Below, piece after piece: positions 23,410-35,309 of a stretch of DNA of 64,000 nucleotides. The DNA lies in the NCBI GenBank assembly GCA_009617715.1, contig VTFK01000023.1, positions 620,001 to 684,000 on the forward strand, written 5' to 3'. The translations under genes and the position numbers were made by a program. Below the pieces are notes generated by a model. The model saw only the letters and a program-made list of their open reading frames with translations, ran no database searches and was not told the origin of the DNA. Numbering within the stretch: position 1 is the stretch's first letter; the number at the start of each line of letters is the position of its first letter. Origin of the DNA: Plectrocnemia conspersa. Taxonomy: Eukaryota > Arthropoda > Insecta > Trichoptera > Polycentropodidae.

Positions 23410-23830
23410 TGTTACAAAGTATACATTATAAATTAGTATCCATTGGAGAAAATAACGCGTGCGTTGGATATGCCCCCAAAACGACCGTTTCTGACCTGCC
23501 TTAGTGACAAACAACAATTTATTTCAAAATAGCTCGCCACTCTTCTATAATTGGTCATCCTACCGAAAAGGAATAGACAATAAACTCTCACATGAAGAGG
23601 GCCATGGATATAAATATAGAAAAGTGGGCAACCAAAAATCACTTTCCCACATCTTTACTTGAATCTACACTTGAACTTTCATATCACTTAAAATAAAATA
23701 GCCGCCGCTTCTCTCTTCGCATTCATTGGTCCAGCTCGGAATCAGCTCAAACCTTGGAATCAAAGACGCGTGCCTCTGACCCTATTGACTCACTTGCAAA
23801 ATTTTAGCATTTCTCAATTGTTACACAACA
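23410..23830 (+). repeat. Solo-LTR-like remnant, copy 2
   Basis: Starts TGTTAC and ends TTACACAACA. It has a TATA-like TATAAATATA near 23610 and the CCGCTTCTCTCTTC block at 23704, in the same order as copy 1 (13795-14415). No matching target-site duplication was found, so the ends are approximate. Confidence 0.5.
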
Positions 23831-25223
23831 TATTAAATAATATCAAAATGAATTTTGAAAAAAATTAGCACACCATGAGGCGTGGACATAATTATACAAT
23901 TACAAATTTTAATTTAAATGTACGTGGAAACGTTTAAATTTTAATGTGTTATTAAAATTAAATAATGGTGACTGCTGTTTTATACAAATATTATTTTAAA
24001 ATGGAAATCCTAAATATGTTTGTGCTCGTAAAAAAATTAATGTTTTTTCTATTAATATTATTTATATTATAAGCAATGAATTGTAAGTCTATATTTAATA
24101 TGTAAACAAAACATTTGTCAATAATTAGAAACTGTTCAAAATAGAAAATAAAATACAAAGTACAGTATGAAAATAGAGAAAAAGAGATCAACTCTCACTC
24201 TTACTCTTCGCCCAAAACTATAAAATAATAAGAGTATTATATCTGACTCAAAAACTATATGGAGTACATTATTTTTAATTATATAAAATATTTTAATTAT
24301 AAAGATATACTTTTTTTTATAAAATGCAACTTTTCTAACGTTACATATTTATCTAAATTTCCCACGACAACAATCGAGAGAAAGTGATTCTTTAAAAATC
24401 CGATTTAAAATGATTTTGGGCGACGTGAACCGTGACTATATAAAGCTAACAATAGAAGTAATATAATAAATATATAAGAGTATGTATTTTAATCTAACCA
24501 TCACATGTTATTCGTCTATATTGTTATTATAAAAATATGTATTATATAAAATAAATGTTGCAATGCAAAAATCCAAGATAAATTGCAATCTTTATTCTGA
24601 TATAATGCAAAATTAAACCGATAATACAGGTTTTATAATTGACGTTCAAAACAACGGTCTGCGGCCGTAACACTTATTTATTATTCATACACAACTGATG
24701 TTACGTTGTACGTTGAACGCGCTATTATAATACATTATATTTTTTTTATTATTTTAATCTTTACTTTTTTCTGTGTCCGTCGCTTTGTCACGCTCTGTAT
24801 AAAACCATACGAAATTAAACACAAAGAAACAACTTGGCGCAGCTCGTTAAAATGCCAGCATCCTTTGAGAACAATCAAAAACCGTTTTGCCTTTCACCGC
24901 AATGAATCCGAATAATCCACTTACGCCTGTGTTTGCCTACGTAATAATATCGTTTTGCCTGCATTATTTAGTCAAAATTATTGCGAGGCTGCGTTTGTGC
25001 CCGTTGAACACTTTCATCCTGATTTTAAGTCAGTAGGGCATCAGTTCGCGTCCAACAAAATGGAAATTGCTCTTTGTGCACGCTAGTGATGCAAAACGCC
25101 CTCTGATCTCGAACACGAAAAAGTAGTACGAACAAAGCAAAACTGGCAACATTGCAAATATCTGTAAATCGCATTTTAATCATTAAAATACCAAAAAAGG
25201 ATAGTCAAATTTTTATACCTTTA
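23831..25223. other. Intergenic DNA
   Basis: AT-rich to about 24650. From 24655 to 25130 the base composition is more balanced, with several CG dinucleotides, but there is no frame or splice pair that I would call an exon. This patch could be regulatory. Confidence 0.4.
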
Positions 25224-25566
25224 CAGGCGGCCCTCGACTTTCGGACGTTTGACTTTCGCACATTTCAAAAAAAAAACATTTTTTTTAAATTAATTTTTAT
25301 TTAAAAAAAAAATAAAATAAAATATAAACACGAGTGAGAAACGAAAAAACTTGTGTTGATACGAACAAAAATAAATCAAGGACTCATAAACTTCACACGA
25401 TTCAAGACAAAGATGGAAATTCGATATGTTCAATTTTGCAAAATAAAAATATAATTTAAGAATACTTTCAAAATTGTGGAAAATAAAGATATATTTCCGC
25501 AATCTTTAAAGATATGCTTCCAAAAAAACACAGCAAAAAAAAAATCATGAATGAAATGGAAAATCT

Positions 25567-25812
25567 TTGTCATCGTGGATCGATGACCAACATCAAAAAG
25601 ATGTCCATCTGAGTATTTCAATTATTCAAGCAAAAGCTCTTAGTTTGCACAAAGATTGGAAGGATAGATTAAAAAAAGATTTTAACACGGTTTTTCAAGC
25701 AAGTAACGGTTGGTTTTACAATTTTAAAATGAGGTATTCTTTTCATAATATTAAATTTACTGGAGAATCGGCTGAAGCGGATAAAGATGCTGCAAAAGAA
25801 TTTATTTCCTAA
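25567..25812 (+). pseudogene. N-terminal (CENP-B-like) fragment of Tigger-type transposase
   Basis: Open frame within the second Tigger copy, covering the helix-turn-helix region (KALSLHKDWKDRLKKDF, ASNGWFYNFKMRY). It ends at a stop ahead of the VDETSLFW stretch. It is truncated and cannot supply transposase activity. Confidence 0.75.
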
Positions 25813-25883
25813 TTATCCAAAATGATTAAAGATGGAGAATATTCCTCTAGCCAAATATTTAATGTAGATGAGACAAGTTTATT

Positions 25884-26117
25884 TTGGAAAACTCTTTAAC
25901 AATGAAAAATATGAATGAAGCCTTCACGCACCTTGACAAATTTTTAAATATTATGGAAGATTGTGATCCCAATGGAGAACGCATATCTCAAGTGCGTGGG
26001 GCGATCAATAAAAACATAGCATGTTATAAAATACTATATGAAGAAAAGAAAAAGAATAGTAGAAAACAGTTAACTCTTGATACCTTTTCAAAGGAAACAC
26101 CCGCAAACCCCACTTAA
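25884..26117 (+). pseudogene. C-terminal fragment of Tigger-type transposase
   Basis: Nearly identical to the fragment at 7572-7805 and in the same position after the shared deletion junction. Confidence 0.75.
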
Positions 26118-26281
26118 ACGTGTCTCTTAAACGCCTCTTAAACATCTTATATTTACTTGATAAATAAATATTTTAAAATACACACAATTTTAATTTTTTT
26201 ACTTATCTCGACTTTCGTACATTCAACATTCGCACACATTTTCAGGAAGCAATTATGTACGAAAGTCGAGGGCCGCCTGTA

Positions 26282-29200
26282 TTCATAATAATAATAGCCC
26301 TTTTTGTAAACAAATAGATCCATTGAAAAAATCACAACTGTTTTGCTGATTGTAAATATTCGTATATACATGTGTGATATATAGATATATACGTCGTTAA
26401 TAAAAATTATTAATCAAGATTTACCGAAAAATATAAAAAAATCTAATAAATATTAATTATAATGAGATTTTAGGTAATATGGTATTTGTAAAAAGTGAGA
26501 GGGGACAAATTCTGGAAAATCTGGAAAAAATCATAGCAAGAATATATTTATAAAAAAGTAAAAACCAAACTCAAATAATGAATCTGAACTAAACTACAGT
26601 TGTTTGAGATGCACCTACTGATGTATTTCAGGTTTCAAGTTTCTTTAGCCATTTTTTATACATTGCCTTCAAAAGCACCCAATTTCTGTGGGTGCAGTAC
26701 TTTTACTTAGTAGGTAGTAATTTCACAATGAAAAGTATTATTCAATGGAATAGATTGATTATTTGTGTTAAAATTTCACGATTCTCATAGAAATTATTAC
26801 TATTTTTTAATATTTATATTTATTTTTATAATATAAAATTCAATAATCAGAATTATATTAAAAAAGGTCTTGACAAAAGTACGTGACGAATACACTTGTT
26901 CGGCTATTTATAGGAACGAATATTTCGACGAATCAGCTGAACGTATATTTAAAATGAGCTATTCACAAACCCTGACTTTTTATTAATATTTAGTATTTTA
27001 ATTTTTTTATTTTATAAGTATAAATGAATGAGCCCGTAATTATAAACTTTACAGAATAAACAAAGTATTTTTCAAAACGGTCCGCATTATAGAAATAATG
27101 AAAGTCTATTTTAGGTTTTTTCAGGACAACTTGCTGATTTGGACATATGAAATTTTCATAAAATAATCATTAGAATAATAGGAAAAATAGCAATGTTCCG
27201 TTGTTTCTACCCAAAGGAATTGGAAAGAAAGGCAGCTTATACTTCCTATTGATACATATATTACAGACATATTAGTATTTTTTTAAAAAAAAAATTAACA
27301 GTTACGCGTTTTACCGTTTACTAAAAATCATTGTTTTTATGAAGTAAATGAATATTTTACATTTTCATTTGCACGAATTATGATACTATCTCTGTCCTAC
27401 TTTTTTTAAATGCATTATTCTTAATAATGTAATTTATTGCTTTTCAATAGTATATTAAACCATTTTTACAAAAAAAAAAATAGTCTACTTACATATTTTT
27501 TTTAACTATTAAATACATTTCTAATATATCACATTAATATTGCGCTTTTTTATTAACAATAATCTGAACAGGGAATTGTATTTTTGTAAAAAATTAAAGC
27601 TTTTACATCTCTTGTAGTATTGTGGTTATACGCTCCATTAACGTTTTTTCTACAACAACAAAAATCGATTGAAGAGTGTGAACATTGCCGAGTCACGATT
27701 ATTAAGCTCTTTTTATCTGCTTTCGTTTTCTTTAGCCGTTTCACAAATACATAGGTACTGTGAGCATTTTTGTGAGATCGTAATTGAAATATGAAAGAAA
27801 AGTTAGTACATTTTTACAGTTGCGTGTCAGAATGTGTGTCTTTGGACAAATGTGTGACACAAACGTCTTTAATAAACGTATTTCTTAAATAACCAACCAT
27901 AACAACATTTGTAGTACCGAGCATGTAATTGCTATTTAATTATATTTGTTTTCTATTAAATATGTTATTAGTGTTTTGTTATAGTGAATACTAAATGACA
28001 TTATTTTACGCTTTCTACTCATGCTAGTTATGCTGATTAGTAATTATTTCGATGTAATATTTTATTAAATTATTGTTACCTTTACGCTAAGCCACCGATC
28101 GGTCAAAGTCAAGGTGAAAACGTTGTAGCCGAGATGAAAAAATTAGGAAATCCAACAAAAAACACGATTTCCTACGTTTAACCTCGATTTGGAAGCAACA
28201 TTTACTTTTCAACAAAGGTTTATGATAAAATAAGAATATGGGAATCGTAGAGATTGAGCATTAAGCCATAAAATTGATGCGGTATTTAATATGGTGCTGT
28301 TGAATTAAACCTTCGTTTTATTTGAAATAAAACGTTTTGAAGAAATAAAATAAAATATACAAAATTGATATCCATATAAACTTGTTATATGTATTTTAAT
28401 ATGTGTAATTATAAAATATTTATACAAAATTATTTTAATAAAATATTAACACAAATAAAACTAAAGTTAAAGTTGTTGATAAAAATTAATTGATTAAAGT
28501 GTATATGTATTAAAGTAATTGTATTAATATACATACTGTATACATGTATATATAATAATACAGCGATAATATTCTTACTTATTATATCGATATTAATTTA
28601 AAATTTCATGTTTCGGATTTTGTGGCCAAAAAGTTGTGCTTTTGCAGCCAAAATAGCCAAAAATATAATAACATCTTGAAAGTCGGATGGTTTTCGCTGG
28701 AGTGCCGAGTTGAATTATTGTTGGCTGTGATATTCTAATGATGCAATACTATCTGCTGATGTGCCTATCTTTGGAGCTTTTTTTCAGTCTGCCTTTATCT
28801 CTCTCTCTCTGTTAGCCCGTCTGCCCCTCCATGAGCAAGTATCACATATTTTATATTCACTGGTTTGAGTAGATGAGGATGTTAGTATGTCAATTGTATT
28901 GCTTCTTAGAAACACCCACGAATTAGTACGAATTATAGTGATTTTAGCGATCGTTAACAATGGGGTAAAAATAACAATAGTCTTTTAGCTCGTAGTAGAA
29001 TGAATTGTCTATCGCACATACTTTTTGCGCAAAATGCTAGTTATGATTACAAGTTGTTAACGTCTCAGGAGATAAAATATTTACGCAATTGTTTAGTCCC
29101 CCCCACAAATTATTACTTTTTGTATTAAGCTATCACTTATTATTGTTTTAATTTTTTTATAAATAAGAGCAAATTAAAAATACAATTCATCTAATATTTC

Positions 29201-29645
29201 AAGTACTATCTAGTGAAATAAATTATAAGTATTAAAATTACGTAAAATATGTATATAATTATATTAATAAGGTTATTGTTATCAGAATTCTTATTTTAAA
29301 AATAATAATTCACAATAAAATATAAAAATAGAAAGCCACTACTTATTTATATTAATAATTAATTGAAATTTATTTATTTAATTAATTAAATATTTGATTA
29401 ATTTAATTTATTATAGAGTTTATTTTAGGAAGGTAACTGATAATAAATTAATGATTTATAACGATTAAGTTGATCAGTTATAAAGATTTCACGTTTTTAA
29501 TCATAATTAATTGTTTATTAAAAATAACTTTAAAATAAATCGTAAAACAAGTTTGGCCATCCTAAAAAATGTAGTTTTTTAAGAACTTTCATGAAATTGA
29601 TATTTTGCCAATTATTTATAGAAAAAAATAGAAAAAACATGTTAT
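26282..29645. other. Intergenic DNA
   Basis: AT-rich with a few more balanced patches (28085-28210 and 28615-28870, the latter with a short TC repeat at 28799-28811). No gene, splice pair or named repeat is supported. Confidence 0.4.
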
Positions 29646-29697
29646 GACCTAAATTATAATATTATACACAATTGTGTATAATATTATAATTTAGGTC
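29646..29697. repeat. Perfect 52-bp palindrome
   Basis: From GACCTAAATTATAATATTAT at the left to its exact reverse complement at the right, 26 bp per arm with no spacer. The sequence can form a cruciform. Origin unknown: a tiny MITE or a replication-derived inverted duplication. Confidence 0.9.
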
Positions 29698-30305
29698 GTA
29701 ATGTATATTTAAAATATTATTAAATACTTGAGTTTTATTTTGTATTAATGTTTTTTATATCTATTTTTTTAGTTTTGTAACGAGCAATCGTAAATTATTA
29801 TTTTTAATTATAGGATATATTTATATTTAATTAGATACTAAGCTTCTCACGAAATTTACCAAGGTTCTTCTACTTACGATGTAAAACAGAAGCAATAAAT
29901 ATTTTTGTAGCATCATATTTAATAATAAACCTCATTATATGTGTAGTCATATAGAAAAACACAAATGCTTATTGGCGTGTGAAAATACGATAAAAAAAAT
30001 ACAATGTCACCACAACGCATTCATATCGCGCGACTTCTAATTGCTCCATTGTCTGGCCGTAAAAGAAATTTGCGGCAAAGAAGAATAATTCGAGCATTTC
30101 ACATCTCTGTGGTAGGGATGTTCTCATTGTCAATGTCTTCTCACAGCCCTGAAAAACTGGAGTATATCAGTGGGCCGAGAAGCTCGCGCGCCAGTTGCTC
30201 ATCCACTCCGGCCCTGTCACAACGTATTCACTCCGTTGACGTGAAGAGAAAAGTGAAAGTCAAACGCGCGAAACAATGACATTTGGGCACCTCTGACAAA
30301 TAACC
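29698..30305 (+). other. 5' flank and probable 5' UTR of the next gene
   Basis: AT-rich to about 30000, then clearly GC-richer (30005-30290). The 91-codon frame at 30004-30279 lies in this leader and is not a convincing protein. An initiator-like TATCAGTG at 30164 and CCAGTTGC near 30191 are candidate transcription starts. Confidence 0.45.
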
Positions 30306-31898
30306 ATGAAGTTTATCAAGTTCGTTTTTCTCGCCTATTTCTTTGCCGGAACTTCAACGAGCACAGTGCATTTTACCAACTCAAAGACTCAATTAGAAAG
30401 CTCGTTAAAATCGTACCAGCCAGACTCTTCGATCAAGACGTATCAATTAGAAGTACCAGGATCTAAACCCATTACAATAATAGAAGCAGAACCGCCGAAT
30501 AAGTATTCAAGATCTCCAAAACTAACAAACGGCGATAGAAAAACTAAAGATTATATAGTACCTGGTTCGACGCACGAATCCGATCCGGAAGATCCTGCTC
30601 CAAAGAAAACTGTATATTCGCCAGAGCTTCTAAATAAATTTTTAAAAGAATATGCTGAGAAGTTTAAAAACGCAGATCAAAAAACTTTAGAGCGCCTTCA
30701 ACAAATGCAGACGAGCACAGAGAGCGACTTTGTAGATAAAATATACCAAAAGAATAGAATCACTGAAAAGATCGATATCAAAATACAACCGGAAGATGGC
30801 AAGAAATCATCTTGGGGACAGCGACATAAGCACCCTTATGATGACAATGATGGATGGGTCACTTTAGAAGCAATTCCTTGGACTAAAAGTAAAATATCTA
30901 AATGGCAACCTAACACGCAAAAAATAAAACCATTAAATACGTATAATAATAATAATTATGATAACGATCGGTTTTCTACGTCAAACTATAACAAACCAGA
31001 TTTAGAAGCTGATTATTTTGATAGACCTGATACTATTGAGCATAAGCCGAGTTATGGATTTCAGAGTCAGAGTAATAACGATTGGCCTAATTCTAACGAA
31101 TATCCTTCAAGACCTTCTTGGAATAAGCCATCGCATCAGTCGCCTCAATCGAGCCAAAGACCATACAATAGACCTCACAAACCAGATTGTGATCACGATG
31201 GACATGATTTTAATGATGAAAATAGGAGAGTGACTTATTATCACTACGATCATGATGGTATTATTACAGATGGAAGACCGAGTAATTTCCCAGCTGGCTC
31301 AACAGGACATCGCTTCAAAGATATGCTGTTCAATAGACCGACTGAAGTTGTGTATGCTGATTTTCCGAAGCAAGATCTTCCCGAAACGCATCCAGCTAAT
31401 GGAAACGGACAATGGGTCTTGTTGTCAACTACTAAAGGATATCAGTTTCCTAAAAAGAAGCAGAGATCTTTATCAGTAAGTCCTCAACCAATGTCAGCGC
31501 ATACTTCTATCAAATTAACGGTTCTACCCGCAGTCAATGGTTCCAAAGAAAATATGACGACTTCTCACGGTGGTATGTTAGAAGTAGAGCCGAGTTTTCA
31601 TTCCGTCGATGAATCGCGGAAAATACACGAGATGCAAAAAAGGAACACCACCAAGATAAGGCAGGTCAAGTTTAAGAGCGTCATGGTTGACCCTAATTCA
31701 GCTGACAGTTCTGCTGTCATGGCAGCTGTAGGAGCCGGTCTGGTTCCGGCCACCATGGCCATGATCATGCCGATGGTTCTGGGTCGCAAAAAACGACATG
31801 TTTTCCAAAAATATTTTAACCAAATTAACGGTCCGAGTGTGACGCAGCATCCGCAGATGATCTTCGAGTCTACCATACAAAGAACATTAAAGCAATAA
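30306..31898 (+). CDS. Signal-peptide, low-complexity protein with C-terminal membrane segment
   Basis: A single 530-codon exon with an ATG start. Residues 1-19 (MKFIKFVFLAYFFAGTSTS) are a signal peptide. The middle is charged, then rich in Asn/Ser/Pro/Tyr (about 200-310), with a DDNDGWVTLEAIPW segment and a His/Asp patch. A more conserved-looking block, NGQWVLLSTTKGYQFPKKKQ and SVSPQPMSAHTSIKLTVLP, follows. The hydrophobic segment AVMAAVGAGLVPATMAMIMP (about 470-492) looks like a membrane helix. It is followed by GRKKRH, which could be a stop-transfer signal or a furin-like site, and a 33-residue tail. No enzyme domain is seen. The design matches the two minus-strand genes at 37-43 kb. Family not recognised; probably an insect-specific surface or extracellular protein. 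Confidence 0.85.
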   Translation: MKFIKFVFLAYFFAGTSTSTVHFTNSKTQLESSLKSYQPDSSIKTYQLEVPGSKPITIIEAEPPNKYSRSPKLTNGDRKTKDYIVPGSTHESDPEDPAPKKTVYSPELLNKFLKEYAEKFKNADQKTLERLQQMQTSTESDFVDKIYQKNRITEKIDIKIQPEDGKKSSWGQRHKHPYDDNDGWVTLEAIPWTKSKISKWQPNTQKIKPLNTYNNNNYDNDRFSTSNYNKPDLEADYFDRPDTIEHKPSYGFQSQSNNDWPNSNEYPSRPSWNKPSHQSPQSSQRPYNRPHKPDCDHDGHDFNDENRRVTYYHYDHDGIITDGRPSNFPAGSTGHRFKDMLFNRPTEVVYADFPKQDLPETHPANGNGQWVLLSTTKGYQFPKKKQRSLSVSPQPMSAHTSIKLTVLPAVNGSKENMTTSHGGMLEVEPSFHSVDESRKIHEMQKRNTTKIRQVKFKSVMVDPNSADSSAVMAAVGAGLVPATMAMIMPMVLGRKKRHVFQKYFNQINGPSVTQHPQMIFESTIQRTLKQ

Positions 31899-32003
31899 TT
31901 TATTTAATTTTTATAAACTTATTTTATGACTGAATTATTATTAGGAATGAAGAAGAAGATTGTTATTATATTTATATTTATTTATTATAGGTTTTATTTA
32001 TAT

Positions 32004-32009
32004 AATAAA
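32004..32009 (+). terminator. Polyadenylation signal of the 30.3-kb gene
   Basis: AATAAA about 106 bases past the stop codon. Confidence 0.6.
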
Positions 32010-32029
32010 TAGTAATTGTTAGATTTGGG

Positions 32030-33955
32030 TCGTGTTTTATTTTAATACAAAAATACATATAAATAATAATAGCAACAATTAAATAACTACATAAATAATA
32101 ATTTTGGTAAATCTGGAAGAATAATTTAAAAACATTTATATGCACTTCCATTATGTGATTATTAAATTAAATTATGTATATCAAAATTATATCATTAAAC
32201 GTCTGATGAAAAATCAATACAAAACTGCTTGATCTTTATTATCTATCGATAAAATAAGCTTATATTTACATTAAAATACTTTAAAATAAAAAATAACTCG
32301 TGTTTTGAAATACATATAAATATGTTGAAAGTTTACTATCATAAAAAAATTTTTGTACACTTATGTAGTCTGAAAGTCTTAAAATTACAGGCGATTTTAA
32401 ATAAGTCGTTGACGTTAACTGAGAATAAAAAAACTAAAATTGACAGCATACACTGAATATATTTGCAAAGTTACGGTTTGTATCAAGCAAAGTTCGTTTC
32501 AGCATTTAATAAGTTAAAATATATAAATGGAGTAAGTTTATATTAAAGGTAATCACATTTTTTTGCAAAAAATATTTTATTGTTAGGGAGTTATCTTAAT
32601 ATTTTATTAATATATTTTACAAAAAAAGTGGTACAGAGAAAAAAAAAATTATTAACAAAATAATTTTCTAGGGCAAAAATTTTGGAATATATATTTTGAG
32701 TAATTATCTTAAATACAGCAATTTTTGTTTAAACTAATTTTTCTGCATGTTCTCTTTTGGAATATATACATATATGTTTACATACATATATATTCTGATA
32801 AAATTGTATTTCACTTGTATAGAATTATTGGGAATTTTTTTAAATATTGTTTTTGTAATTTTTTAGTTTAAGTTGTCGAAGACCTTAATGTCTTTTTGTA
32901 AAAAACCTTTTTTACCAGAAGAGAATTGCGAGTAACATTATTTTATGTTCAGAACTTTATTTTATCGTTTTATTGACAAAACATTTTAGTTTAGTTTTTT
33001 TTTTTTTTTTTGTCAAACTGCTAATTCATATAATAAATTAAGCCTAAACTTATTAACACTTAAATAATATTTCAATAAATATTAAAATAACTTGCACTGC
33101 TGTTAAATAGTGCAGGATCAATATGGACAAATATTTTAAAATTCTAAAATTTAATCTCCAACCATTCAATAGCTTCACATTAAGAGATATTTATAAAATT
33201 TTATTATTTAGTTTTAAACACTCAAATATTTTTATAGTCGATAGTATTCTGTTCGATATGTGTGTGTTTAGTGCGGATTTACATATAAATTTAAACTAGA
33301 AATAATTAACTGCGATCGAACTACTAAACTGACGAAAATAAAATCTTCGCGAGTACAGCTTACGCGTATGACTCGACGCTCAAAAAATTCTGTATTTTAA
33401 ATATCTTTCGGAAATCGAAATCGAATCTTAAAGTAATAATGCGGGAAGATTACTATAAATAATACTGTAAGATTCACAATATTTGACAAAATATCCTTTA
33501 AATCTATAACTAGCTTTGAATATCGCCCCAGTATTTCTAGGTATTATAATTTGGATGGCAAAAATAAAGAAAAATATTTAAAATAATCACTAAAATCGAA
33601 TAATAAAATGTTTTGCAATCAAATAATTACACTTACATAACAGCTGAACAAGCACTAAAACATTTTAAACATTGCTCAATGAAAAGATCAAATCTCTTAA
33701 AAAAACTTTAATTATACATTAATTCCATTGGTGGACAAAAAATTTATTTTTTTATTACAAAACCCGATACCTTGGAAATATGAAAATACTGTTATTCCCT
33801 AATGATATTTGAAATGAAAACCATATTTGGACATACCAAAATATTTAGGAATTTATTAAAACAGTTCTTAATAAATAATTAAATTGATCATAAAAAATGA
33901 TTACAATAAAAGTTTATTTTAAAACTTGAAACTTGTACAAGATTTAAAATTGGTA
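32030..33955. other. AT-rich intergenic DNA, nothing recognised
   Basis: No gene or named repeat. Short chance frames only. Confidence 0.45.
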
Positions 33956-33960
33956 GAAAT

Positions 33961-34044
33961 AGTCTTTGCATAAGCGTGTCTAAAGCTGATGTTGAACGTT
34001 CGTTCAGGTCGTTGAATCTCATTAAATACATATCAGAATTTTGA
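33961..34044 (+). pseudogene. hAT transposase C-terminal remnant
   Basis: Reads SKADVERSFRSLNLIKYISEF before a stop. ADVERxFSxLNLIK is the hallmark of the C-terminal dimerisation region of hAT-family transposases. The flanking sequence no longer holds a readable frame, so this is a scrap of an old element. The minus-strand frame at 33888-34082 is its shadow. Confidence 0.7.
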
Positions 34045-34084
34045 TTTCCTATGTGTATTAAATGCCCTTGCTGCACTATCAATC

Positions 34085-35090
34085 CAGAAAATTTATAAAA
34101 TAAATCACACTAAAAATTAAAATAATAATTACATTAAAAAATTGTAGGATTTACAATTTTAAAAGGGGACCGTATATAAACTTGTTTTAGAAACAATATT
34201 TTTATTAGCTTATAAATATTAATAATAAACTATTATGCTAATCTCTCTTAGTAAATTGATTAGTGTTTTTATAAATCGATATATCAGTAAATAGATCTCT
34301 TGGTGCAGAGGTATTATATTAAGTTAACAATATTTACTTGGCGCATCATACCAATTTATTGTCATAATATTTAAGATAATAATAAGATTCGTATTCAATA
34401 TTTGCATCAAATATTGTTATAATCCATCTTCTTTTAAGTGGTTATATATCAATTTCTAAAAATAAATCAATATACTATGTATTTATAAATAATTAAAACA
34501 CAAATTACTAGCTCGAAAATACATGAAATGTGAAGAGACTAATATTATTATTTGAGTTGCGGCTAAAAATGTCGATAGTTGTGAATCGCTGATTTGAATA
34601 GTGCGAGCGAAGTAGCGAGCTCTGCCTGCATCTCGCTCTTTTTTCTAATCGTTTTTATTTCATAACAGACACATAACATTAAGTAAGAATTACGCACAAT
34701 TAGAGCATATAATCCCGTTTCATCCCATATTATAAAAATATAGATACCCTTTGAAGGAAAAAATCAGTTTATGAGCAATAATTGCCAACTGTCAAGTATC
34801 ACGCGATTCAGTCTTAACACAGCACGATTCGTCCATGTCCGATGAAAAATTTTAAAATAAACTTACACTTGTAAATTGAAGATTATTGAGTTATTTACAT
34901 AAGTTAAAAATTGAATATTACTAAAATGTGTTTATTACAACTTTTTTTGCCATTAATAAATTTAAATTGGCAAAATTAGGTCGGCATTTCAAGTTTCGTC
35001 GACGTACGAGTGCAACGCTGTCGACCAATTGTCGAGTTACTAGCACAAAGGGCTAACTATATTCGAAAGACACACAAAATTAGAAAGACA
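34085..35090. other. Intergenic DNA
   Basis: AT-rich. A patch at 34570-34640 holds several GCGAG and CTCGC words. No gene supported. Confidence 0.4.
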
Positions 35091-35094
35091 TTAC

Positions 35095-35215
35095 CTTGTC
35101 GACCGCACGATGCCTAGAATTGCAAATATCCTAGCGGGCGTCAATCGGCGTCCCCCGCGGGCCTCGCGGGGGAAGGGGCGCGTCGCATCCGTTGCAAGCA
35201 CTGCAACGGCCTTGC
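35095..35215. other. GC-rich island with hairpin and open antisense frame
   Basis: This block stands out sharply from the AT-rich surroundings, with CpG-dense sequence and a hairpin (CCCCCGCG, five-base loop, CGCGGGGG, 35152-35172). On the minus strand one frame is open (VLATDATRPFPREARGG, then LTPARIFAILGIVRSTR) and ends at a CAAG|GTAATG donor-like site. An ATG-initiated plus-strand frame also crosses it (35110-35307). It could be an exon, a first exon with promoter, or a foreign or transposon fragment. I cannot choose. Confidence 0.35.
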
Positions 35216-35309
35216 ACACTAATTTGAATTATACACTGCTTAATTCTAACACATACACTAAATTACACTATCACTTTATAATTAAAAACATCGAAAGGTT
35301 ATTATGAAA

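Larger units (their letters stand above)
25224..26279 (+). mobile_element. Internally deleted Tigger/pogo-like DNA transposon, copy 2
   Basis: Same family as the element at 6962-7955. Ends are CAGGCGGCCCTCGACTTTCG and its complement, inside a TA duplication. It encodes the same CENP-B-like part (IDDQHQKDVHLS, SNGWFYNFKMRYSFHN), the same QIFNVDETSLFWK stretch, and the same jump into MNEAFTHLDKFLN at TTTGGAAAACTCTTTAACAA. Its N-terminal fragment is open for 81 codons (25567-25812). Most of the DDE domain is absent. Confidence 0.9.

Noticed and set aside
30004..30279. 91-codon frame upstream of the 30.3-kb gene
   Set aside because: Arg/Ser-rich reading of a GC-richer leader, starting in AT-rich DNA and ending just before the real start codon. 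Best explained as 5' UTR and promoter.
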